A DNA stretch of 64,000 bases from Azorhizobium caulinodans ORS 571 (GCF_000010525.1 NC_009937.1:3229501-3293500); one strand, 5' to 3'. Counted from the first letter of the stretch, positions 11,130-23,991 are shown. Numbers and translations: made by a program. The notes: generated by a model from the sequence alone, not told the origin.

Positions 11130-12608
11130 ATGACCGCCCACGTCCGACCGACCGACGCCAAGAAGCTCATCAAGGGCGCCACCGGCAATTGGGAAGTGGT
11201 GATTGGCATGGAAATCCATGCCCAGGTCTCGTCCAACGCGAAGCTGTTCTCCGGCGCCTCCACCGCCTTCGGCGGCCCGCCGAACGACCATGTGTCGCTG
11301 GTGGACGCGGCCATGCCGGGCATGCTGCCGGTCATCAACAAGGAATGCGTGGCGCAGGCGGTGCGCACCGGCCTCGGTCTCCGGGCGCAGATCAACCTGC
11401 GCTCCACCTTCGACCGCAAGAACTACTTCTATCCGGACCTGCCGCAGGGCTACCAGATCAGCCAGTACAAGAGCCCCATCGTGGGTGAAGGCGAGGTGAT
11501 CGTGGACCTGCTGGACGGCGAGAGCTTCGTCGTCGGCATCGAGCGCCTGCATCTGGAGCAGGATGCCGGCAAGTCTATCCACGACCTGTCCCCCACCCTC
11601 TCCTTCGTGGACCTCAACCGCTCCGGCGTGGCCCTCATGGAGATCGTGTCCCGCCCCGACCTGCGCTCGTCGGAGGAGGCCCGCGCCTATGTGACCAAGC
11701 TGCGCTCCATCCTGCGCTATCTCGGCACCTGCGACGGCGACATGGAGAAGGGCAACCTGCGCGCCGACGTGAACGTCTCCGTGCGCCGCCCCGGCGAGCC
11801 GCTGGGCACGCGCTGCGAGATCAAGAACGTCAATTCCATCCGCTTCATCGGCCAGGCCATCGAGGTGGAGGCCCGGCGCCAGATCGAGATCCTGGAGGAT
11901 GGCGGCGTCATCGATCAGGAAACCCGCCTGTTCGACCCCAACAAGGGCGAGACGCGCTCCATGCGCTCCAAGGAAGAGGCGCACGATTATCGCTACTTCC
12001 CCGATCCGGACCTGCTGCCCCTCGTGCTGCATGCCGATTTCGTGGAGGAGTTGAAGTCGCACCTTCCCGAGCTGCCGGACGAGAAGAAGGCGCGCTTCAT
12101 CGCCGACTACGGCCTCAGCCCCTATGACGCGAGCGTGCTGGTGGCCGAGCGCGACACGGCGGACTATTTCGAGCAGGTGGCCAAGGGCCGCGACGGCAAG
12201 GCGGCGGCGAACTTCGTCATCAACGAGCTGTTCGGCCGCCTGAACAAGGACGGCAAGGACGTCATCACCTCGCCCGTCTCCCCGGCGCAGGTGGCCGCCA
12301 TCGTCGATCTCATCGGCGAGGGCGTCATCTCCTCCAAGATCGCCAAGGACCTGTTCGAGATCGTCTATACGGAAGGCGGCGATCCGCGCGTGCTCGTGGA
12401 GGAGCGCGGCCTGAAGCAGGTGACGGACACCGGCGCCATCGAAAAGGTGGTGGATGAGATCATCGCCGCCAATCCCGACAAGGTGGCGCAGGTGCAGGCC
12501 AAGCCCACCATGCTGGGCTGGTTCGTCGGCCAGGCCATGAAGGCCTCCGGCGGCAAGGCCAACCCGCAGGCCCTCAACGACATCCTGAAGCGCAAGCTCG
12601 GCATCTGA
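11130..12608 (+). CDS. gatB: Asp/Glu-tRNA amidotransferase subunit B
   Basis: The 492-residue tRNA-binding and kinase subunit of GatCAB. Visible family blocks are [15 protein letters not shown] with FSGAS, the [13 protein letters not shown] segment, [28 protein letters not shown], and the C-terminal YqeY-like tail ending [15 protein letters not shown]. The start at 11130 is preceded by AAGGGA. Although it works with GatC and GatA, it is a separate unit here with its own terminator, a common arrangement in alphaproteobacteria. Confidence 0.97.
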   Translation: MTAHVRPTDAKKLIKGATGNWEVVIGMEIHAQVSSNAKLFSGASTAFGGPPNDHVSLVDAAMPGMLPVINKECVAQAVRTGLGLRAQINLRSTFDRKNYFYPDLPQGYQISQYKSPIVGEGEVIVDLLDGESFVVGIERLHLEQDAGKSIHDLSPTLSFVDLNRSGVALMEIVSRPDLRSSEEARAYVTKLRSILRYLGTCDGDMEKGNLRADVNVSVRRPGEPLGTRCEIKNVNSIRFIGQAIEVEARRQIEILEDGGVIDQETRLFDPNKGETRSMRSKEEAHDYRYFPDPDLLPLVLHADFVEELKSHLPELPDEKKARFIADYGLSPYDASVLVAERDTADYFEQVAKGRDGKAAANFVINELFGRLNKDGKDVITSPVSPAQVAAIVDLIGEGVISSKIAKDLFEIVYTEGGDPRVLVEERGLKQVTDTGAIEKVVDEIIAANPDKVAQVQAKPTMLGWFVGQAMKASGGKANPQALNDILKRKLGI

Positions 12609-12630
12609 GCGGCGCGTCCTAGACAGTGAG

Positions 12631-12657
12631 ACACCGGCCTTCGGGCCGGTGTTTTCG
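12631..12657 (+). terminator. Rho-independent terminator after gatB
   Basis: A perfect 9-bp stem (ACACCGGCC / GGCCGGTGT) with a TTCG tetraloop, followed by a T-rich run. It starts 22 bases past the gatB stop and lies before the convergent dprA end. Confidence 0.92.
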
Positions 12658-12695
12658 TTTGGAGGCCCGGAGAGCATCCGACGCCCTCCCCGGCC

Positions 12696-13820
12696 TCACA
12701 TGAGGGCGACGAGCCCGCCGCGCTGGCGCTCCAGACGGCCGGCGAGTTCCAGTTCCAGCAGCACGACCTGCACCTCGGCGGCGGAGGCCCCCGACAGCCG
12801 CACCAGATCGTCGAGGGCGGTCGGCACCGGCGACAGCAGTTCGAGGATGCGCGCCCGCACGCCCTCGTCCGGCCCGCCCTCGGGAGCGCGGGGCGGACGC
12901 GGCGCCTCAAATGTCTCGTCCCCGCCTCCTGGCAGCGGTCGCTCCAGAAGCGGCTTCAGGGCGTCGATCACATCCTGCGGTTCCGTGACGAGCGTGGCCC
13001 CCGCCTTCAGCAGGCGGTTGGTGCCCCCCGCGCGCGGATCAAGCGGCGAACCGGGGATGGCGAAGACCTCCCGCCCCTGCTCATTGGCGAGGCGCGCGGT
13101 GATGAGCGATCCGGAGCGCTCCGCCGCCTCCACCACCAGCGTGCCGAGCGCCATGCCGGAGACGAGCCGGTTGCGGCGGGGAAAGTCGCGCGCCCGCGCT
13201 TCCCAGCCGAGCGGCATTTCGGAGACGACGGCGCCCTTCTCCGCCACAGCCTGGATCAGCGGCACGTTCTCCGCCGGATAGGGCCGCGAGAGGCCACCCG
13301 CGAAGACGCCGATGGTGCCGCCCGCGAGCGCCGCCTCATGGGCCGCCGTATCGATGCCGCGCGCGAGCCCGGAGACCACCACGAAGCCGGCCGCTGCCAG
13401 ATCGCGGGCGAAGCGGGCGGCAAGGGTGCGCCCGGCCGCCGAGGCGTTGCGGGCACCCACGATGGCGACCTTCGGCGCCGCCAGCATGGCGTCGGACCCG
13501 CGCACGCTCAGCACCGGCGGGGCATCGTCAACGGCCCGCAGCGCGGGCGGATAGGCGGTGTCCCCCATGAGCACCAGCCGCCCGCCGAGCCGCTCCAGCG
13601 CGCCGAGTTCGGCCTGCGCCTCATCAAGGGTCGGGATGCGCGGGGGCATCAGCCGTCCGCCGCGGCGCGCGAGCGCCGGCAGGGCCTCAAGGGCGGCCGC
13701 CGCGCCGCCGAACTGGTTGATGAGCGCCCGGAAGGTGCGCGGGCCCACGTTCTCGGCGCGGATGAGCCGCAGCCAGTCGAGACGCTGCGCCCGTGAGAGC
13801 CGCGTCCCGACGCCGGTCAT
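12696..13820 (-). CDS. dprA: DNA-processing protein DprA
   Basis: A 374-residue DprA/Smf protein, which binds incoming single-stranded DNA and loads RecA during natural transformation. The Rossmann-like core is clear: [13 protein letters not shown], then [31 protein letters not shown] and [16 protein letters not shown]. An N-terminal SAM-like helical domain precedes it, and the C-terminal 60 residues form the DprA winged-helix domain. The start ATG overlaps the plsY stop by four bases (ATGA). Despite the family name, competence in this organism is not shown by this gene alone, as dprA is widespread. Confidence 0.95.
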   Translation of the reverse strand: MTGVGTRLSRAQRLDWLRLIRAENVGPRTFRALINQFGGAAAALEALPALARRGGRLMPPRIPTLDEAQAELGALERLGGRLVLMGDTAYPPALRAVDDAPPVLSVRGSDAMLAAPKVAIVGARNASAAGRTLAARFARDLAAAGFVVVSGLARGIDTAAHEAALAGGTIGVFAGGLSRPYPAENVPLIQAVAEKGAVVSEMPLGWEARARDFPRRNRLVSGMALGTLVVEAAERSGSLITARLANEQGREVFAIPGSPLDPRAGGTNRLLKAGATLVTEPQDVIDALKPLLERPLPGGGDETFEAPRPPRAPEGGPDEGVRARILELLSPVPTALDDLVRLSGASAAEVQVVLLELELAGRLERQRGGLVALM

Positions 13821-14440
13821 CCCTTGGCGCCGATCTTGGTCTCCGTGCCCGAGAGCAGGCGGGAGATGTTGGCGTGGTGCTTGATCCAGAGCAGCACGGC
13901 AAGCAGCGCCATCAGCACCGCCACATCCGCCCGCCCGAGCGCCCACGCCGAGAGCGGCGTCGCGACCGAGGCGGTGAGCGCCGCCAGCGAGGAATAGCGG
14001 AACAGGAAGGCCATCCCCAGCCACACCACGGCGAAGACCACCAAGGAGGGCCAGAACAGGCCGAGCGCGATGCCGAGGAATGTGGCGACGCCCTTGCCGC
14101 CCTTGAACTTCAGCCAGACCGGCGCGATGTGGCCGATGAAGGCGCCGAGGCCGGCGATGAGCGCCGCGGGCTCACCCCAGAAGTGGCGGGCGAGCAGCAC
14201 CGCCGCCGTGCCCTTCAGCGCGTCGCCCAGCAGCGTGGCGGCGGCCAGATCCTTGCGGCCGGTGCGCAGCACATTGGTGGCGCCGATGTTCCCCGAGCCG
14301 ATGGTGCGGATGTCCTGCGTGCCCGCGAAACGGGTGATGAGGATGCCGAACGGAATGGAGCCGAGCAGATAGCCCAGCACCAGAGCGGCGAGCGCCAACG
14401 TCAGCGGGATTTCGGCGAGGAACGGCACGGAGGCTGGCAT
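13817..14440 (-). CDS. plsY: Glycerol-3-phosphate acyltransferase PlsY
   Basis: A 207-residue polytopic inner-membrane enzyme using acyl-phosphate to acylate sn-glycerol-3-phosphate, the first step of phospholipid synthesis. Conserved motifs are [10 protein letters not shown] (cytoplasmic loop 1), [18 protein letters not shown], the phosphate-binding [12 protein letters not shown] and HHANISRLL near the end. About five hydrophobic segments are visible. It is translationally coupled to dprA and lies 58 bp downstream of the dihydroorotase-like gene in the pyrB-pyrC'-plsY-dprA order often seen in Hyphomicrobiales. Confidence 0.96.
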   Translation of the reverse strand: MPASVPFLAEIPLTLALAALVLGYLLGSIPFGILITRFAGTQDIRTIGSGNIGATNVLRTGRKDLAAATLLGDALKGTAAVLLARHFWGEPAALIAGLGAFIGHIAPVWLKFKGGKGVATFLGIALGLFWPSLVVFAVVWLGMAFLFRYSSLAALTASVATPLSAWALGRADVAVLMALLAVLLWIKHHANISRLLSGTETKIGAKG

Positions 14441-14498
14441 TCAGGTCCCGATCATGTCGGGGCGGCGGGCCGGCTCGAGACCGCCCGCCGCCGCGAGG

Positions 14499-15794
14499 TC
14501 AAACGTATTCGTACACCGTGCGGCCGGCAACGATGGTGCGCAGCACCCGCCCCTGAAGCCGCGCGCCGTCGAACGGCGTGTTGCGCGAGCGCGACTTGAG
14601 GTTCGCCGGATCGAGCACCCAGGGCATCTCCGGATCGAGCACGATCACGTCCGCCGGGCTGCCTGCCTTCAGCGTGCCGCCCTTCAGGCCGAGCAATTCC
14701 GCCGGCCGGGTGGAGAGCGCGCGCAGCACGTTCACGAGGTCCACATCGCCCGCATGCACCAGCCGCAGGGCGGCGCTCAGCAGGGTTTCGAGACCGATGG
14801 CGCCGGGCTCGGCCTCCGAGAACGGCAGGCGCTTCATCTCCACGTCCTGCGGATTGTGGTCGGACACCACCACGTCGATGAGGCCGGAGGACAGCGCCTG
14901 GATGAGCGCCACCCGGTCGTCCTCCGCCCGGAGCGGCGGCGACACCTTGAAGAAGGTGCGGTACTGGCCGACGTCCAGTTCGTTGAAGGAGAGGTGGTTG
15001 ATGGACACCGAGCCGGTGACGGCGAGACCCGCCTCCTTCGCCCGCGCCAGAACCTCCAGCGATTCGCGGCAGGTGATGGAGGCGGCGTGATAGCGCCCCC
15101 GCACCCCATCCACGAGGCGCAGGTCGCGCTCCAGGACGATGGTCTCCGCCGCCTTCGGAATGCCCGGCAGGCCGAGACGGGAGGCGAACAGCCCCTCGTT
15201 CATGGCGCCGCCCGACATGGTGGCGTCCTCGGTGTGGTGGACAATGAGGGCGTCGAAGTCGCGCGCATAGGTGAGCATGCGGCGCAGCCCCTGCGCGGAC
15301 GCAATGGAGCGCGCGCCATCGGTGAAGGCGACGGCGCCGGCGGCCTGCAGCAGGCCGATCTCGGTCATCTCCTCGCCCTTGAGGCCCTTGGTGAGGGCCG
15401 CCATGGGGTGGATGCGCACCACGGCTGTATCGCGGGCGCGGCGCAGGATGAAGTCCACGATCGCCGGATCGTCCACCACCGGATCGGTGTCCGGCTGGCA
15501 GACGATGGTGGTCACGCCGCCCGCTGCCGCCGCGTGGCTGGCGGAGGCCAGCGTCTCGCGATGCTCGGCACCGGGCTCGCCGATGAAGGCACGCATGTCC
15601 ACGAGGCCGGGCGCGACCACAGCGCCCTTGCAGTCCACGACCTCGGCGCCATCCGGCACGCCGGCGGCGGCGATGCCGAAGGCGGCGTCCTTGATGACGC
15701 CGCTGGCGAGCAACACGTCGCCGCGGAAATCGGCGCCGCGCGAGGGATCGATGACGCGGGCGTTGGCGAGAAGAAGCGGATGCGGCTCAGTCAC
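14499..15794 (-). CDS. pyrC: Dihydroorotase-like protein (PyrC'), probably non-catalytic
   Basis: A 431-residue amidohydrolase-fold protein of the class I dihydroorotase group, overlapping pyrB by eight bases. Key metal ligands are missing. Where active enzymes have H-x-H in PGLVDMHVH, this one reads PGLVDMRAF, so residues 68 and 70 are Arg and Phe. The DHAPH block near the end is DHNPQ, and the usual DDG is DGA. Such pseudo-dihydroorotases encoded next to pyrB are known in Pseudomonas, where PyrC' is needed for assembly of the aspartate transcarbamoylase dodecamer rather than for catalysis. By analogy this is a structural partner of PyrB, and an active dihydroorotase should be encoded elsewhere. 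Confidence 0.85.
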   Translation of the reverse strand: MTEPHPLLLANARVIDPSRGADFRGDVLLASGVIKDAAFGIAAAGVPDGAEVVDCKGAVVAPGLVDMRAFIGEPGAEHRETLASASHAAAAGGVTTIVCQPDTDPVVDDPAIVDFILRRARDTAVVRIHPMAALTKGLKGEEMTEIGLLQAAGAVAFTDGARSIASAQGLRRMLTYARDFDALIVHHTEDATMSGGAMNEGLFASRLGLPGIPKAAETIVLERDLRLVDGVRGRYHAASITCRESLEVLARAKEAGLAVTGSVSINHLSFNELDVGQYRTFFKVSPPLRAEDDRVALIQALSSGLIDVVVSDHNPQDVEMKRLPFSEAEPGAIGLETLLSAALRLVHAGDVDLVNVLRALSTRPAELLGLKGGTLKAGSPADVIVLDPEMPWVLDPANLKSRSRNTPFDGARLQGRVLRTIVAGRTVYEYV

Positions 15795-16752
15795 GTTCGG
15801 CTCCCGTCGCGTTGGGCAGCTTGCGCGCCAGAGCGTCCAGCACCGCCATGCGCACGGCGACGCCCATTTCCACCTGCTCGCGGATCAGCGACTGCGCACC
15901 GTCCGCCACCGCCGAATCGATCTCGACGCCCCGGTTCATGGGGCCGGGATGCATCACCAGCGCATCGGGCTTGGCCCGTTTCAGCTTGGCTTCGTCGAGG
16001 CCGTAATAATGGAAATATTCCTTCACCGAGGGGATGAAGGAGCCGGCCATGCGCTCGCGCTGGAGCCGCAACATCATCACGATGTCCGCCCCTTCGAGAC
16101 CGCTCTCCATGGAGCGGTGCACCTCGACGCCGAAATTCTCGATGCCGGTGGGCAGCAGCGTAGACGGCGCCACCACCCGCACCCGCGCGCCGAGCGTGTG
16201 CAGGAGCAGGATGTTGGAGCGGGCGACGCGCGAATGCAGGACATCGCCGCACACCGCCACCGTCAGCCCCTCGATCCGCCCCTTGTTGCGGCGGATGGTG
16301 AGGGCGTCGAGCAGCGCCTGGGTGGGATGCTCATGGGCGCCGTCGCCGGCATTCACCACGCAGCAGTCCACCTTGCGGGCGAGCAGCGCCACGGCGCCCG
16401 ACGCATGATGGCGCACCACCAGGATGTCGGGGCGCATGGCGTTCAGCGTCATGGCGGTGTCGATGAGCGTCTCGCCCTTCTTCACCGAGGAATTGCCCAC
16501 CGACATGTTCATCACGTCGGCCCCGAGGCGCTTGCCCGCCAGCTCGAAGGAGGACTGGGTGCGGGTGGAGGCCTCGAAGAACAGGTTCACCTGCGTGCGG
16601 CCCCGCAAGGTCGAACGCTTTTTCTCGATCTGCCGGTTGAGGACGACGAATTCCTCAGCCAGGTCTAGGAGGCCGACGATTTCCGGCGCGGAAAGGCCTT
16701 CGATGCCGAGGAGGTCGCGGCGATCGAGGGTGAAGAATGGGGCTGTGATCAT
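15787..16752 (-). CDS. pyrB: Aspartate carbamoyltransferase catalytic subunit
   Basis: A 321-residue transcarbamoylase making carbamoyl-aspartate in pyrimidine synthesis. The carbamoyl-phosphate motif is [13 protein letters not shown] near residues 58-70. HPTQALLD, the RLQRER segment and the closing [12 protein letters not shown] are all present and intact. It overlaps the following pyrC'-type gene by eight bases, consistent with the two products assembling together. No attenuator could be assigned upstream. The start ATG at 16752 is the only reasonable one. Confidence 0.96.
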   Translation of the reverse strand: MITAPFFTLDRRDLLGIEGLSAPEIVGLLDLAEEFVVLNRQIEKKRSTLRGRTQVNLFFEASTRTQSSFELAGKRLGADVMNMSVGNSSVKKGETLIDTAMTLNAMRPDILVVRHHASGAVALLARKVDCCVVNAGDGAHEHPTQALLDALTIRRNKGRIEGLTVAVCGDVLHSRVARSNILLLHTLGARVRVVAPSTLLPTGIENFGVEVHRSMESGLEGADIVMMLRLQRERMAGSFIPSVKEYFHYYGLDEAKLKRAKPDALVMHPGPMNRGVEIDSAVADGAQSLIREQVEMGVAVRMAVLDALARKLPNATGAERD

Positions 16753-17051
16753 GGCAGGCCGCAGGCTTAGCGAGACTCACGCGGGTGAGCAAGCTCGCCC
16801 TGCGCCGCGCGCCCGGACCGTCGCCACGCTTCCGCCGCAAATCTTGCGATTTCCTTGATGTCACCATGATTGAACGCAAGTCGTCACAGGAACGGCCGGT
16901 TCCGTTCAGGGCCGGTTAAGCCCGCGCCGCAGTAATAAAAACACCGCGAGCGAAGCCACAATTTAGCTCCGATCGCGTTCGATGAAGGATGCAACAGCGT
17001 TTTCAGGCGGCCACTGGTGTGAGGTCGAGGCAGACGCTGAGGAGACAAGTA

Positions 17052-17483
17052 ATGGCAAGCAGTGTTGCAAGACGGGTTGCCGCGATCGGCCTCGTTGCTG
17101 CGCTCGGTATCCCGGCCGCGTCCCCGGCTTTTTCCGCCTCGCTCGCCAGCGGCGCGGGCCTTGCGCCCCGTGCGCCGGCCCAGGTGAGCACCGTCCAGTA
17201 TTACGGCCCGCCGCCGCCCTGCTGGAACTGCGGCCGCCGCTACCACAACAACAACGGCGCCGCCGTCGGCGCGGGCATCGCGCTCGGCATCCTTGGTGCC
17301 GCCGCCATCGCGGGCGCGGCCAGCGCCAATTCGGCGCCCCCGCCAGCCGTCGTCTATACCGCGCCCCCGCCGCCCCCGCCGGTGGTCTATTACGCCCCGC
17401 CCCCGCCGCCTCCGGTGGTGTACAGCGGTCCCGCCCGGTGCTGGTACTCGGCCCCCGGCGGCGGCTACTGGGGTCCCTGCTGA
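17052..17483 (+). CDS. Small secreted proline-rich protein with glycine-zipper segment
   Basis: A 143-residue protein of unknown function. A signal peptide covers roughly residues 1-29 (cleavage near FSA). Then come a CWNCGRRYHNN segment, a glycine/alanine-rich hydrophobic stretch (GAGIALGILGAAAIAGAA), and two proline runs in a VVYYAPPPPPPVVY context. The C-terminus contains CWYSAPGGGYWGPC. Four cysteines remain after cleavage, so disulfides in the periplasm or envelope are possible. The start at 17052 has GAGGAG about eight bases upstream, and a strong terminator follows. It resembles the many short Pro/Gly-rich envelope proteins of Hyphomicrobiales, but no named family is recognised. Confidence 0.8.
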   Translation: MASSVARRVAAIGLVAALGIPAASPAFSASLASGAGLAPRAPAQVSTVQYYGPPPPCWNCGRRYHNNNGAAVGAGIALGILGAAAIAGAASANSAPPPAVVYTAPPPPPPVVYYAPPPPPPVVYSGPARCWYSAPGGGYWGPC

Positions 17484-17489
17484 ATGACG

Positions 17490-17520
17490 AAGGGCGGCTC
17501 TTAGGCCGCCCTTTCCTTTT
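17490..17520 (+). terminator. Rho-independent terminator after the proline-rich protein
   Basis: A stem GGGCGGC/GCCGCCC with a short loop, followed by a CTTTCCTTTT run, begins a few bases after the stop codon at 17483. Confidence 0.9.
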
Positions 17521-17538
17521 GAGCCCGCAGCTTCGCCC

Positions 17539-18477
17539 TTACGGCACCACCATCTTCAGCGCGCTCAGCACCAGCGGCAGAGACGCGGCCGCGACGATGA
17601 TCTGGAACGTCAGCATTTCCGCCAGCAGCGGCGCATCGCCCCCCATCTGCCGCGCCAGCACATAGCCGTTCGGTGCGGACGGCACGGCGCAGACGATGGC
17701 CAGCACAGCCAGTTCCGTGCCGCTGAGGCCGACGGCCAGGCCGAGCAGGATGGCGACCGCGGGTTTGGCGAACAGCTTCAGTACCACCGCGAGAATCACC
17801 ACCGGCTTCAGGCGATTGAGCCGGTCGAGCGCGAGCCCTCCGCCCACCACCAGCAGGCCGAGGGCCAGCGAGGCGCGGCCGAGAATGTCGCCGAACTCCA
17901 CCACCACCTTGGGCACCGGCACCGCAAAACCGTTCAGCAGCGCGCCGGCAAGGCACGACCAGATGAAGGGGTTGCGCAGGAGCTGGCCGAGGATGAAGCG
18001 CGGCGTCGGCGCATGGGCCCCCACGTAGCGGGCCAGCACGATGACGCAGATGACGTTCACGGCGGGAATCATCGCCACCAGCGCCACCGCCGCCACCGTC
18101 ACGCCCGCCGCACCGTAGAGCCCGCCGCAGACCGCGAGCGCCACGTAGGTGTTCCAGCGGGTGACGCCCTGGAACAGCGAGGTGAAGGCCGGGCCGTCGA
18201 TGCCGGTAGCGTCCACGATGGGCCGGCGCAGCACGAGCAGCACCGCCGACATGATGAGGATGGCGCCGAACATGGCCCCCACCACGGCGAGCACGCTCAC
18301 GCCCGAGAGGTCCGCCTTCACGGCCGAGACGATCAGCAGCGCCGGGAAGAGGACGAAATAGGTGAGCTGTTCCAGCGCCACCCAGTGATCGGGCTTCTTG
18401 AGCAGGACACGCCGCAGGACGACGCCGAGCACGATGACGAGGAAGGTCGGGATAAGGGCGGAGATGATGCTGAGCAT
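17539..18477 (-). CDS. AEC-family transporter (auxin efflux carrier type)
   Basis: A 312-residue inner-membrane protein with about ten hydrophobic segments in the two-bundle pattern of the AEC family (malonate/malate permease MdcF-like). Typical features are the N-terminal IISALIPTFLVIVLGVVLRR, the unwound-helix area LFQGVTRWNTYVALAV, and the late segment VCAVPSAPNGYVLARQMGG. Substrates in this family include dicarboxylates and other organic anions; none can be chosen here. The start at 18477 directly precedes the first membrane helix, while an upstream in-frame ATG adds a basic, non-conserved leader. It stands alone between two terminators. Confidence 0.82.
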   Translation of the reverse strand: MLSIISALIPTFLVIVLGVVLRRVLLKKPDHWVALEQLTYFVLFPALLIVSAVKADLSGVSVLAVVGAMFGAILIMSAVLLVLRRPIVDATGIDGPAFTSLFQGVTRWNTYVALAVCGGLYGAAGVTVAAVALVAMIPAVNVICVIVLARYVGAHAPTPRFILGQLLRNPFIWSCLAGALLNGFAVPVPKVVVEFGDILGRASLALGLLVVGGGLALDRLNRLKPVVILAVVLKLFAKPAVAILLGLAVGLSGTELAVLAIVCAVPSAPNGYVLARQMGGDAPLLAEMLTFQIIVAAASLPLVLSALKMVVP

Positions 18478-18636
18478 GACGACGTCCGGGAGGGAGCGCC
18501 TCCATAGCCCCCGCGACCGGAGGAGGCCAGCGCAAGCCTTGCTGCACCGCCGCACGCCCTGCGGTCAGCGCAGAGCTCGCTGGCGGATACGCGGCCGGCC
18601 GGCCGCGCCCAATCGGATGTCGAGGGCCTGAAACGC

Positions 18637-18670
18637 AACCGGCGCCCGCGGACGGACCGGGGCGCCGGTT
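18637..18670 (-). terminator. Stem-loop downstream of alaS, possible terminator
   Basis: A perfect 10-bp inverted repeat (AACCGGCGCC at 18637-18646, GGCGCCGGTT at 18661-18670) with a 14-base loop lies 40 bases past the alaS stop. There is no real T-tract, so termination is inferred only from position. Confidence 0.5.
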
Positions 18671-18710
18671 GTTCAACGGGGGCCGGAGCGCTTGTCCGGC
18701 AGAAGGGCGA

Positions 18711-21356
<2,646 letters not shown>

Positions 21357-21566
21357 GTACCGGCACCACACCCTGAAAGTCTTGGAACCACGCGGCCTGC
21401 GCGGAGCGCACCCGCCCTCCCCCGCCTTATGGCGGGACGCCGGTGCCGAGGGCCGAAGACCCAAGGCGCACAGCGCCCAAAAAGGGACATGATCGTTTAA
21501 CGACGCCCCCCGCGCTTGTCCAGCAAGCGCCCGGCGGGGCCGCACCGGCGGTTCCGCAGGACCGCC

Positions 21567-21592
21567 AAAGAAAAGGGCGGCCGCAGCCGCCC
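21567..21592 (-). terminator. Rho-independent terminator after recA
   Basis: On the minus strand a 7-bp GGGCGGC/GCCGCCC stem with a 4-base loop is followed by TTTTCTTT, starting 27 bases past the recA stop. The remaining recA-alaS gap (to 21357) holds a second inverted repeat, GCGCTTG/CAAGCGC at 21512-21530, but no gene. Confidence 0.88.
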
Positions 21593-21619
21593 CGAACATC
21601 GTCCGATGGAAAGACGGGA

Positions 21620-22711
21620 TCAGGCCTCGGCGGCCGCATCCCCATCTCCATCCTCGTCTTCCGGCGAGCCGGTGAGGATCTGGTCGGCAATCAGGCCGGC
21701 ATTCTGGCGGATGGTCGCCTCGATGCGGCCGGCCACCTCGGGGTTCTGCCGCAGGAAGGTCTTGGCATTCTCGCGGCCCTGGCCGAGGCGCTGGCTGTCG
21801 TAGGAGAACCAGGCACCGGACTTCTCGACCACGCCGGCGCGCACGCCGAGATCGAGCAGTTCGCCCATCTTGGAGACGCCCTCGCCATACATGATGTCGA
21901 ACTCGACCTGCTTGAAGGGCGGGGCCAGCTTGTTCTTGACCACCTTCACGCGGGTCTGGTTGCCCACCACCTCGTCGCGCTCCTTGATCATGCCGATGCG
22001 GCGGATGTCGAGGCGCACGGAGGCGTAGAACTTCAGCGCATTGCCGCCCGTGGTCGTCTCGGGCGAGCCGTACATCACGCCGATCTTCATGCGGATCTGG
22101 TTGATGAAGATCACCATGGTGTTCGACTTGGAGATCGACGCGGTGAGCTTGCGCAGTGCCTGGCTCATGAGGCGGGCCTGCATGCCGGGCTGGTTGTCGC
22201 CCATCTCGCCGTCGAGTTCGGCACGCGGCGTGAGGGCGGCCACCGAATCGACCACCAGCACGTCGATGGCGCCGGAGCGCACCAGCGTGTCAGCGATCTC
22301 CAGCGCCTGCTCGCCAGCGTCGGGCTGCGAGATCAGCAGGTCGTCGAGATTGACGCCCAGCTTGCGGGCATAGATCGGATCGAGCGCATGCTCGGCGTCG
22401 ATGAAGGCGCAGGTGCCGCCCTTCTTCTGCGCCTCGGCGATGGTATGCAGCGCCAGCGTGGTCTTGCCCGAGGATTCGGGACCGTAAATCTCGACGATGC
22501 GGCCCTTGGGCAGGCCGCCGATGCCGAGCGCGATATCGAGGCCGAGCGAGCCCGAGGAGATGCTTTCGACCTCCATCACCTTGCCGCTCTTGCCGAGCCG
22601 CATGATCGAGCCTTTGCCGAAATGCCGCTCGATCTGCGAGAGCGCGGCGTCCAGCGCCTTGGTCTTATCCATGGAGGACCCTTCGACGAGTCTGAGAGTG
22701 GACTGAGTCAT
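21620..22711 (-). CDS. recA: Recombinase RecA
   Basis: A 363-residue RecA forming filaments on single-stranded DNA for strand exchange and for stimulating LexA self-cleavage. The Walker A motif is [10 protein letters not shown], Walker B ends in [10 protein letters not shown], and the loop [19 protein letters not shown] is intact. The start at 22711 gives the family-like [12 protein letters not shown] and has GGAG about nine bases upstream; an ATG eight codons earlier is less likely. The C-terminus is acidic, as usual. A LexA box overlaps its promoter, so it is an SOS gene. Confidence 0.98.
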   Translation of the reverse strand: MTQSTLRLVEGSSMDKTKALDAALSQIERHFGKGSIMRLGKSGKVMEVESISSGSLGLDIALGIGGLPKGRIVEIYGPESSGKTTLALHTIAEAQKKGGTCAFIDAEHALDPIYARKLGVNLDDLLISQPDAGEQALEIADTLVRSGAIDVLVVDSVAALTPRAELDGEMGDNQPGMQARLMSQALRKLTASISKSNTMVIFINQIRMKIGVMYGSPETTTGGNALKFYASVRLDIRRIGMIKERDEVVGNQTRVKVVKNKLAPPFKQVEFDIMYGEGVSKMGELLDLGVRAGVVEKSGAWFSYDSQRLGQGRENAKTFLRQNPEVAGRIEATIRQNAGLIADQILTGSPEDEDGDGDAAAEA

Positions 22712-22754
22712 CGCCGCGCTCCGTGCCTGGCGCAAGAGGAATGGCCGTGGGAAT

Positions 22755-22790
22755 TTTGTACCTCATTTGTTCTCTGTTCGCAATATGTTC
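22755..22790 (-). promoter_or_regulatory. recA promoter with alphaproteobacterial LexA (SOS) box
   Basis: On the minus strand the sequence GAAC-ATATTGC-GAAC (22776-22790) matches the GAAC-N7-GAAC LexA box of alphaproteobacteria exactly. A third GAAC lies seven bases further downstream (22769-22772). The candidate -35 TTGCGA (22778-22783) lies inside the box, with TACAAA (22755-22760) after a 17-base spacer as -10. LexA bound here would block RNA polymerase. The box is seen directly; the promoter hexamers are a reasoned fit. Confidence 0.9.
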
Positions 22791-22947
22791 TTTTTGATTT
22801 CTCTGCCTTCAGATGGGGTTCGAGCACAGGGGGAGGCGGTCGCGGGTCGCCACCAAGCCCTCTCGCGCGGTCACGAAGCCGTCTTGTCCCCACAAATCGC
22901 CCCTTGCTCCCGCCGCGCGAAGGACGCTGCGGAAGCACCCGGCGGGC

Positions 22948-23991
22948 TCAGGCGCCGATTCGCCGGTTCGGCGGACCGCTCGACCGGCGAGGGATGAGCG
23001 TGGGCGCCGCGACGCGGACGCGCTCGCCCTTCGTGTCCGGCCACTGAGTCATGAGGTCGAGGGCGGAGGTGGCGATCTGGTCGAATGGCACCCGCACGGA
23101 GGTCAGCGGGATGGGCAGCCGGCTCACGATGGGGATGTCGTTATAGCCGACGAGGGACACGTCCCCCGGCACCGAGACGCCGAGCCGCGCCAGAGCGGAG
23201 AGCGCGCCGATGGCGGTGTTGTCGTTCACGGCGAAGATGGCGGTGGGCGGATCGGGCAGGCGCATCAGATGCTCGGCCGCCTCCGCACCGGAATCGATGC
23301 CGAAGGTGGACTCCACCAGCAGGGCCGGATCGTGCGGCACGCCCTGCTCTTCCAGGGCCTGGAGATAGCCGGCGAGCCGCCCGCGGCTGCTGGATGCGTA
23401 GCTCGGCCCGGCAATGATGCCGATGCGGCGGTGGCCGAGATCGATGAGATGGCGGGTGGCGAGATAGCCGCCCAGCCGGTCGTCGCCCACGGAGGCAAGG
23501 CTGCGGCCGTCGCTGCGCAGGGCAAGGACATAGGGCACGCCGCGGTCCGCCAGTTCCTGCGCGAAATCGTCCCCCTCGCGGGCGGTGGACAGCACGAGCC
23601 CGTCCACGCCGCGCTGGAGCAGGCTCTTCGCGGCTGCCCGGTCGGCGCGGGGCTCATCGTCGGTGGTCGCCACGATGGCGAAGCGGCCGGAGCGCGCACA
23701 GGCCCGCGCCAGCGCCTCGTACAGCATAGCCATGACCGTATCGGTCAGGCGCGGCACGATCACGCCAATGGTGTTGGTCTGGCCGCGGCGGAGGCTGGCG
23801 GCGGACACGTCGCGCACATAGCCGAGCCGGGCCGCCACCTCCCGCACGCGGCGCGCCGTCTCGCTCTCGGAGCGCGGCAGGCGCTCGTCCAGGATGCGGG
23901 AGACCGTGGATTTGGAGACACCCGCCGCAGCGGCCACGTCAAGGATCGTGATCCGCCCCGGCCGCTCCTGGGTTTCCTCCTCCTGAAACAC
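22948..23991 (-). CDS. LacI-family transcriptional regulator
   Basis: A 347-residue repressor-type protein. The N-terminal helix-turn-helix and hinge read ITILDVAAAAGVSKSTVSR, followed by a periplasmic-binding-protein-like effector domain (TIGVIVPRLTDTV, RRIGIIAGP, PTAIFAVNDNTAIG, VSLVGYNDIPI). I prefer the GTG at 23991, which has GAGGGA six bases upstream; a GTG at 24051 would add 20 residues but runs into the promoter region. It is divergent from the DapA-like/MFS pair, and a perfect LacI-type palindrome lies between them. It probably represses that pair and perhaps itself, with a sugar acid or related metabolite as inducer (inference). Confidence 0.9.
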   Translation of the reverse strand: MFQEEETQERPGRITILDVAAAAGVSKSTVSRILDERLPRSESETARRVREVAARLGYVRDVSAASLRRGQTNTIGVIVPRLTDTVMAMLYEALARACARSGRFAIVATTDDEPRADRAAAKSLLQRGVDGLVLSTAREGDDFAQELADRGVPYVLALRSDGRSLASVGDDRLGGYLATRHLIDLGHRRIGIIAGPSYASSSRGRLAGYLQALEEQGVPHDPALLVESTFGIDSGAEAAEHLMRLPDPPTAIFAVNDNTAIGALSALARLGVSVPGDVSLVGYNDIPIVSRLPIPLTSVRVPFDQIATSALDLMTQWPDTKGERVRVAAPTLIPRRSSGPPNRRIGA

